Shown here: piece after piece, positions 4,899 to 8,398 of the stretch
Numbering within the stretch: the stretch's first letter is position 1
Layout: each line of letters begins with the position of its first letter
Notes under the pieces: generated by a model
Database searches by the model: none
What the model was told of the DNA's origin: nothing
Seen by the model: the letters and a program-made list of their open reading frames with translations, nothing else
Origin: Bacteroidales bacterium UBA1176
GTDB lineage: Bacteria; Bacteroidota; Bacteroidia; Bacteroidales; WCHB1-69
Reading direction: 5' to 3'
Assembly: GCA_002311645.1 (NCBI GenBank)
Contig: DBYW01000042.1
Span: forward strand, 5,425-13,822
DNA: 8,398 nucleotides
Program-made: the position numbers and the translations under genes

Positions 4899-6404
4899 TT
4901 ATTCTTTGACCACCTTGAGGGTTGTGGTGCCGGACGTGCTGGAGATTCGAGCCAAGTACATCCCTGGCGCATAGCTGGTCAAGTCTATGTCGGCGTGTCC
5001 ATCCACGAGCATGGAAGTCGCCACCTGTCTGCCACACATGTCCAAGACGGTTACGGTACCTTCGGTCATGCTGGTCTCCACTCGTACTCTGCCGGTAGTG
5101 GGATTGGGCGATGCCGTGGCCGTGATTGCCGGCCTGTCCTCGATGCCCACGACAGCGTGGGCCCCCACTTTCACATCGTCCACATAAACACCTTCGCCAT
5201 CGTGCCCAACACCTACAAATGCTATCTGGTATCTGTCTGATGGATTGGGCAACGCTATATCGACAATCTCCCAGTCGTCGGTGGGGAAAATGAAACTCCT
5301 CAGAAGGTGCCAATCATCCTCTTCATTGCTTCTGTACCAAGCTGACATCTCATCTACATCCGTGTAGCCTTGCAATTGTTTATGCCTGAAGACAAGCGTC
5401 GGCTCTGTCACCGCACTGATGTCGATGGGGGTGGAGTAAAGCCTTGCCTCCCCGCCTAACCAGATGAAAAAGGCGGTGTTGTTGGGAAAGAGATACCCCG
5501 GATCCACCACCCAAGAGTCTGTTCCCGATATGATTTCGTTCTGCCAACACTCAAACTCTTCTGATGCCTCGAAATCATCTATGTAGGGATTGTTGTCCGT
5601 GACGATAATCACGTCGCAAAGTGTGGTGAATTCGATGGGCAGGGACCACTGCGACTCATCGCCATCTCCACAATTGGCCTTCACCTTGAACGAATAGGTG
5701 GTGCTCGGAGTCAGGTCGCGGACCAGGCAGGGTTGATTGGTGACAGTTGTGTCAACCCCGTTCAACTCAAGGGTCCAACTGACCTCGTTGCCCGTGGTTG
5801 ACCAGTTGAGGAGAGCGGAGGACTCTGTGATGTTGCTGGCTTCCAAGTTGATGGGACGGGTGCAGCTCAAGGATGAGGCAACCTCGATGTCGTCAATGAA
5901 AATCATGAAGCCACCCATGAAACGGCCCAAAAAAGAAATTTGGTAGGTGGAGGATAAATTAGGCAAATTGAAGGTTGATTCATAATAAGTGCTGTAATCG
6001 CTGAAGTTGAAGGTGTCCAGTGCATGCCAGCTGTCAGAGGCGGAGGAACGATAGCATACTTCAAGAATGTCCGCATCATACAATCCCATCATGGCGTATG
6101 CGAATGCCAAAGTGGCTTCGCTCACGTTAGACATGTCTAATACCGGGGATATCAACCGGGCTTCATCACCTATGGACTGGGCTGAGAAAGCGCACACGGT
6201 CGTTTGTCCGCCGACGAAGACTGACCAATGGCCGCCGTTGGTCGAGTCCACGGTCCATTGGCTGAAGCCATTTCCTTCAAAATCCTCTGTGTATGGCTGT
6301 CCATCCAAGACTGTGATGACTTGTGCTTTTGTGGGGACGGCTGCGAAAAAGAGGCAAAACGTGGCTAATAAAAGAATTTTCTTGAAAAAAATGTCAATTT
6401 TCAT
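4899..6404 (-). CDS. Secreted multidomain protein with T9SS C-terminal sorting domain
   Basis: This is a probable cell-surface or released protein exported by Sec and then by the type IX (Por) secretion system. Its 501 residues begin at the ATG at 6404, chosen because it puts a classic signal peptide at 1-27 (KKILLLATFCLFF core, cleavage TKA before Q28). An in-frame ATG at 6446 would overlap the promoter. Domains in order: a MAM-like/choice-of-anchor-J beta-sandwich (about 30-176, with YTEDFEG and FIDDIEV); a fibronectin type III domain (about 181-262); a second J-type sandwich (about 264-414, with YIDDFEA and YVDDVKV); and a type A T9SS sorting domain (about 425-501, with SPNPTTGRV, VLDMCGRQV and LTSYAPGMYLARI). 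No catalytic motif is visible, so an adhesive, binding or matrix role is inferred. It lies downstream of the GH2 gene on the same strand but has its own promoter. Confidence 0.88.
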   Translation of the reverse strand: MKIDIFFKKILLLATFCLFFAAVPTKAQVITVLDGQPYTEDFEGNGFSQWTVDSTNGGHWSVFVGGQTTVCAFSAQSIGDEARLISPVLDMSNVSEATLAFAYAMMGLYDADILEVCYRSSASDSWHALDTFNFSDYSTYYESTFNLPNLSSTYQISFLGRFMGGFMIFIDDIEVASSLSCTRPINLEASNITESSALLNWSTTGNEVSWTLELNGVDTTVTNQPCLVRDLTPSTTYSFKVKANCGDGDESQWSLPIEFTTLCDVIIVTDNNPYIDDFEASEEFECWQNEIISGTDSWVVDPGYLFPNNTAFFIWLGGEARLYSTPIDISAVTEPTLVFRHKQLQGYTDVDEMSAWYRSNEEDDWHLLRSFIFPTDDWEIVDIALPNPSDRYQIAFVGVGHDGEGVYVDDVKVGAHAVVGIEDRPAITATASPNPTTGRVRVETSMTEGTVTVLDMCGRQVATSMLVDGHADIDLTSYAPGMYLARISSTSGTTTLKVVKE

Positions 6405-6443
6405 ATCTTTGAATTTTTCTTTTGTGAGTGTTAAATGCGACTG

Positions 6444-6451
6444 CAAAAATA
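6444..6451 (-). promoter_or_regulatory. -7 promoter element of the T9SS cargo gene
   Basis: The minus strand reads TATTTTTG, an exact TAnnTTTG match, 39 bases before the chosen ATG at 6404. The predicted leader of about 30 bases is A-rich near the start codon, as is common where Shine-Dalgarno sites are absent. No TTG -33 element is seen at the usual distance. Confidence 0.65.
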
Positions 6452-6469
6452 ACTAAATATTAGACATGT

Positions 6470-6503
6470 TTGTCGTTTTCTCCCCCGAAAAAAATTGTCG
6501 TTT
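6470..6503. promoter_or_regulatory. Paired 9-bp direct repeat upstream of the T9SS gene promoter (possible operator)
   Basis: TTGTCGTTT occurs at 6470-6478 and again at 6495-6503, 25 bp apart start to start. On the minus strand (AAACGACAA) the nearer copy lies 19-27 bp upstream of the -7 element, where the -33 contact would be, and the other lies further upstream. The placement suits a dimeric regulator, but two 9-mers in AT-rich DNA are modest evidence. Confidence 0.3.
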
Positions 6504-6553
6504 AGGCCTATGTGTCGAGGTCCTGTGTTTGCCGAATGCCCCGTATGGATGCA

Positions 6554-8398
6554 TTATCTCACTATTATCTCGTCGGTCATGATCCAGGCCTTCTCCCCTG
6601 CCGCGGCGTGCCACTTCGGCAACTTCTCCACCGGCTCGGCTTCGATGCGGATGAATTTCACCCCATCGCTTGGGATTTTGTGGCGCAGGATGCAGACCCG
6701 CGGACGGTCGTTCTCCTTCAAAGTTGGATTGAAGGGCAGTGCAACCTCCTCGGGCTGGCTGTACTTCTTGCCGTTCTTGGAATACGACACCAACACCCTC
6801 TGCGGCAGGAACACCCACTGCGAGGGGTGATGCGCAAAACTGAGGGTGACTATCAGCGAATCAGATTTGCTTTTTCCTGTTTCGCAATTCATTATCATAG
6901 GATTCCCGAAGTAACCAATCCATCCGTCACGATAGTCGGCAGGGTTGCCAATTTTCCAGTCGGATAGGGTTTTCTTTGTTTCATAATCGTATGGTTCGTC
7001 TGCCGGGCTAATATAGGTGATACTCCATGATAATGGTTTGTGGCTAATGGTTTTATCGCAAGGAGTCCAAAAGCAACCCGACAAATATGGAATTTCTGTT
7101 TCCATAAGCGGCTCCTCACCGACTTTTAAATGCAGATTAAATCCATATAGATGTTGGTTGACAAGCAAATCTTTATGGGCAACTCCTGGGCCACAAGTGG
7201 CCGTACCCAATCCAGATTGCTTAAAGTCAATATTAAAGGTATAATATTCAAACTGATTCAACTCATTGGTGTGTTTTGCTTGCCCAATATCATCGTCCGA
7301 ATAGGGGTAGATGCTGAACTGGCAATTTCGATGATCTACTTGGGCTGAGAGCATCTGCCGATGGTCTTTATCTAATAAAGACACATAGCGTGTTTCCATA
7401 CGATTGCCCGCCGCCTGCGGACGCACGTAATGATGGAAAAGATCGTCCGTTGGCGCCTCGTAGTGTCCCACGAAGCCGCACGCTTGTCTGTCAGGGTATG
7501 TTTCTTGCGCATAGCCCACCCACTCGGTGGTGACCAACTCTTTCGACACTTTCATTTGTGCACCGATTTTGGTCAATAAGGGTACCCAACGTGGTTCAAC
7601 AATGGTAAATCCTACCAGAATATCACCCGATTGCGAAACAAAATACTGCTCTTCGGCCTCTATAACAATTTCACCTAAGGTGTTTTTGGCATCTTTTCTG
7701 ATTTTCGCATAAAAAAACTTGGTGCCATTTTCGAATTTTTCGTCGCAAACAATCCATGTCAAACTGTCTAAGCCGATGCGTCTCCAAAGTAACTCTCCAT
7801 GACCATCCACATGGTCGTTATCGGTGGGCGGCCGCCAGAAATTGAGCCGCGGTCCGTCCACCACCACGGGCTTTCCGTCCTTCTCAATCGTGGAAATGCA
7901 ACCCTGCGTCCGGTCAAACACGATTTTCGTCTGCCCGATGATGATATTCAGATCGTTTCCATTCCATTGATACTGAATAGTATCCTTTTCAAAACCAAGA
8001 TTAGGTACATTAGGTTTTCGCGTCGGCACGGGCAACTTGAACTGTTCGTAGGCGACCACGTGATACCAGAAAGTGGAATCCTGTTTTTCTGTCATTAAAT
8101 CTTTCTGCCATTGAGGACGAGAATAGGTTTTTGGTCCTAAATAAAAATCCACCATTACATCCCGTCCGGGAGCAACTGTGTCCAAATCTCGCACAGCGTC
8201 CATAATTTCTTGCGGCATAGTGAAATAGCCGGTGTCATGCGGGGCAAGGTGCATCGGCACCATCGGGATGTAGCCAGAGAGTGGTTCTTCTGGCATTGGT
8301 AGCCGCAGAAAGCTGTCAGGATGCACCGCCGGTTCGTGCGCCACATCGGTGCGCAAACGGTACAGCAGCGTATATTCTTCCAAGTTGCTGAAATCGAA
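6554..8398 (-). CDS. Glycoside hydrolase family 2 beta-galactosidase-like enzyme with C-terminal F5/8-type C-like domain, N-terminus outside the window
   Basis: This is a probable exo-acting beta-galactosidase for glycan breakdown. The frame is open to the last base (the visible part begins FDFSNLEEYTLL), so the N-terminal sugar-binding domain and the catalytic barrel with both Glu residues lie outside the window. 614 residues are visible. Residues about 1-123 match the LacZ-type domain following the barrel, ending YEQFKLP. Residues about 125-460 match the large C-terminal beta-sandwich (Bgal small-chain domain): NFWRPPTDND (186-195, usually NFWRAPTDND), a YPDRQA...RPQAAGNRMETRYV block (about 301-339) and GLGTATCGP (396-404). 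Residues about 470-614 form an F5/8-type C/CBM32-like beta-sandwich ending KWHAAAGEKAWIMTDEIIV, a tail style often seen at the end of Bacteroidota GH20 hexosaminidases. Base composition alternates along the gene. Activity on galactosides specifically is inferred and not proven. Confidence 0.87.
   Translation of the reverse strand, partial: FDFSNLEEYTLLYRLRTDVAHEPAVHPDSFLRLPMPEEPLSGYIPMVPMHLAPHDTGYFTMPQEIMDAVRDLDTVAPGRDVMVDFYLGPKTYSRPQWQKDLMTEKQDSTFWYHVVAYEQFKLPVPTRKPNVPNLGFEKDTIQYQWNGNDLNIIIGQTKIVFDRTQGCISTIEKDGKPVVVDGPRLNFWRPPTDNDHVDGHGELLWRRIGLDSLTWIVCDEKFENGTKFFYAKIRKDAKNTLGEIVIEAEEQYFVSQSGDILVGFTIVEPRWVPLLTKIGAQMKVSKELVTTEWVGYAQETYPDRQACGFVGHYEAPTDDLFHHYVRPQAAGNRMETRYVSLLDKDHRQMLSAQVDHRNCQFSIYPYSDDDIGQAKHTNELNQFEYYTFNIDFKQSGLGTATCGPGVAHKDLLVNQHLYGFNLHLKVGEEPLMETEIPYLSGCFWTPCDKTISHKPLSWSITYISPADEPYDYETKKTLSDWKIGNPADYRDGWIGYFGNPMIMNCETGKSKSDSLIVTLSFAHHPSQWVFLPQRVLVSYSKNGKKYSQPEEVALPFNPTLKENDRPRVCILRHKIPSDGVKFIRIEAEPVEKLPKWHAAAGEKAWIMTDEIIVR

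Noticed and set aside
4788..5240. 150-codon plus-strand open frame after the nuclease gene
   Set aside because: It overlaps the intergenic hairpin and runs antisense to the well-supported T9SS sorting domain. No domain is recognisable.
6405..6446. Start of the T9SS cargo protein at 6446
   Set aside because: It would put 14 charged residues before the signal peptide and would overlap the -7 element at 6444-6451.
6453..6818. 121-codon minus-strand open frame across the GH2 3' end
   Set aside because: It is out of frame with the GH2 protein, which shows a conserved C-terminal domain to its stop at 6554. Its own translation has no recognisable motif.
8381..8383. TTG at 8383 as the start of the GH2 gene
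   Set aside because: The frame stays open to the window edge with family-like residues before it (FDFSN), and the catalytic half is missing. The gene must begin outside the window.

Overview
The window looks like chromosomal DNA of a Bacteroidales-type bacterium (phylum Bacteroidota). The evidence is four-fold. Near-perfect TAnnTTTG promoter elements lie just before three genes. Clear Shine-Dalgarno sequences are absent. One protein carries a type IX secretion (Por) C-terminal sorting domain. The neighbouring glycosidase is a GH2 beta-galactosidase of the layout common in polysaccharide-degrading Bacteroidota. Genus and habitat cannot be read from the sequence.

Layout. Positions 1-1089 (+) hold the C-terminal half of the methylmalonyl-CoA mutase large subunit, with its B12-binding domain, followed by a good intrinsic terminator. 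Positions 1228-2355 (+) encode an M20-family amidohydrolase. It converges on gmhA (2627-3208, -), sedoheptulose-7-phosphate isomerase of the ADP-heptose/LPS core pathway. The gap between them (2379-2629) is filled by a degenerate array of about 7-bp units. Upstream of gmhA lies about 430 bp without a credible gene: a patch rich in hairpins (3286-3545), then a second 7-bp array arranged as an inverted repeat (3548-3692). That array runs up to the promoter of a secreted endonuclease/exonuclease/phosphatase-family protein (3720-4784, +). A hairpin at 4841-4872 separates it from a convergent, secreted, multidomain T9SS cargo protein (4899-6404, -). The window closes with the C-terminal part of a GH2 beta-galactosidase carrying an extra F5/8-type C-like domain (6554-8398, -; its 5' end is outside the window).

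The genes do not form one pathway. They are mostly single transcription units for central metabolism (mutase), peptide or amino-acid turnover (M20), envelope synthesis (gmhA), and secreted or surface functions (nuclease/phosphatase, T9SS protein, glycosidase). The most unusual content is non-coding: two phase-locked heptad arrays and a hairpin-rich element on either side of gmhA, sharing words with each other. All statements rest on reading the sequence by eye; no database search was run.
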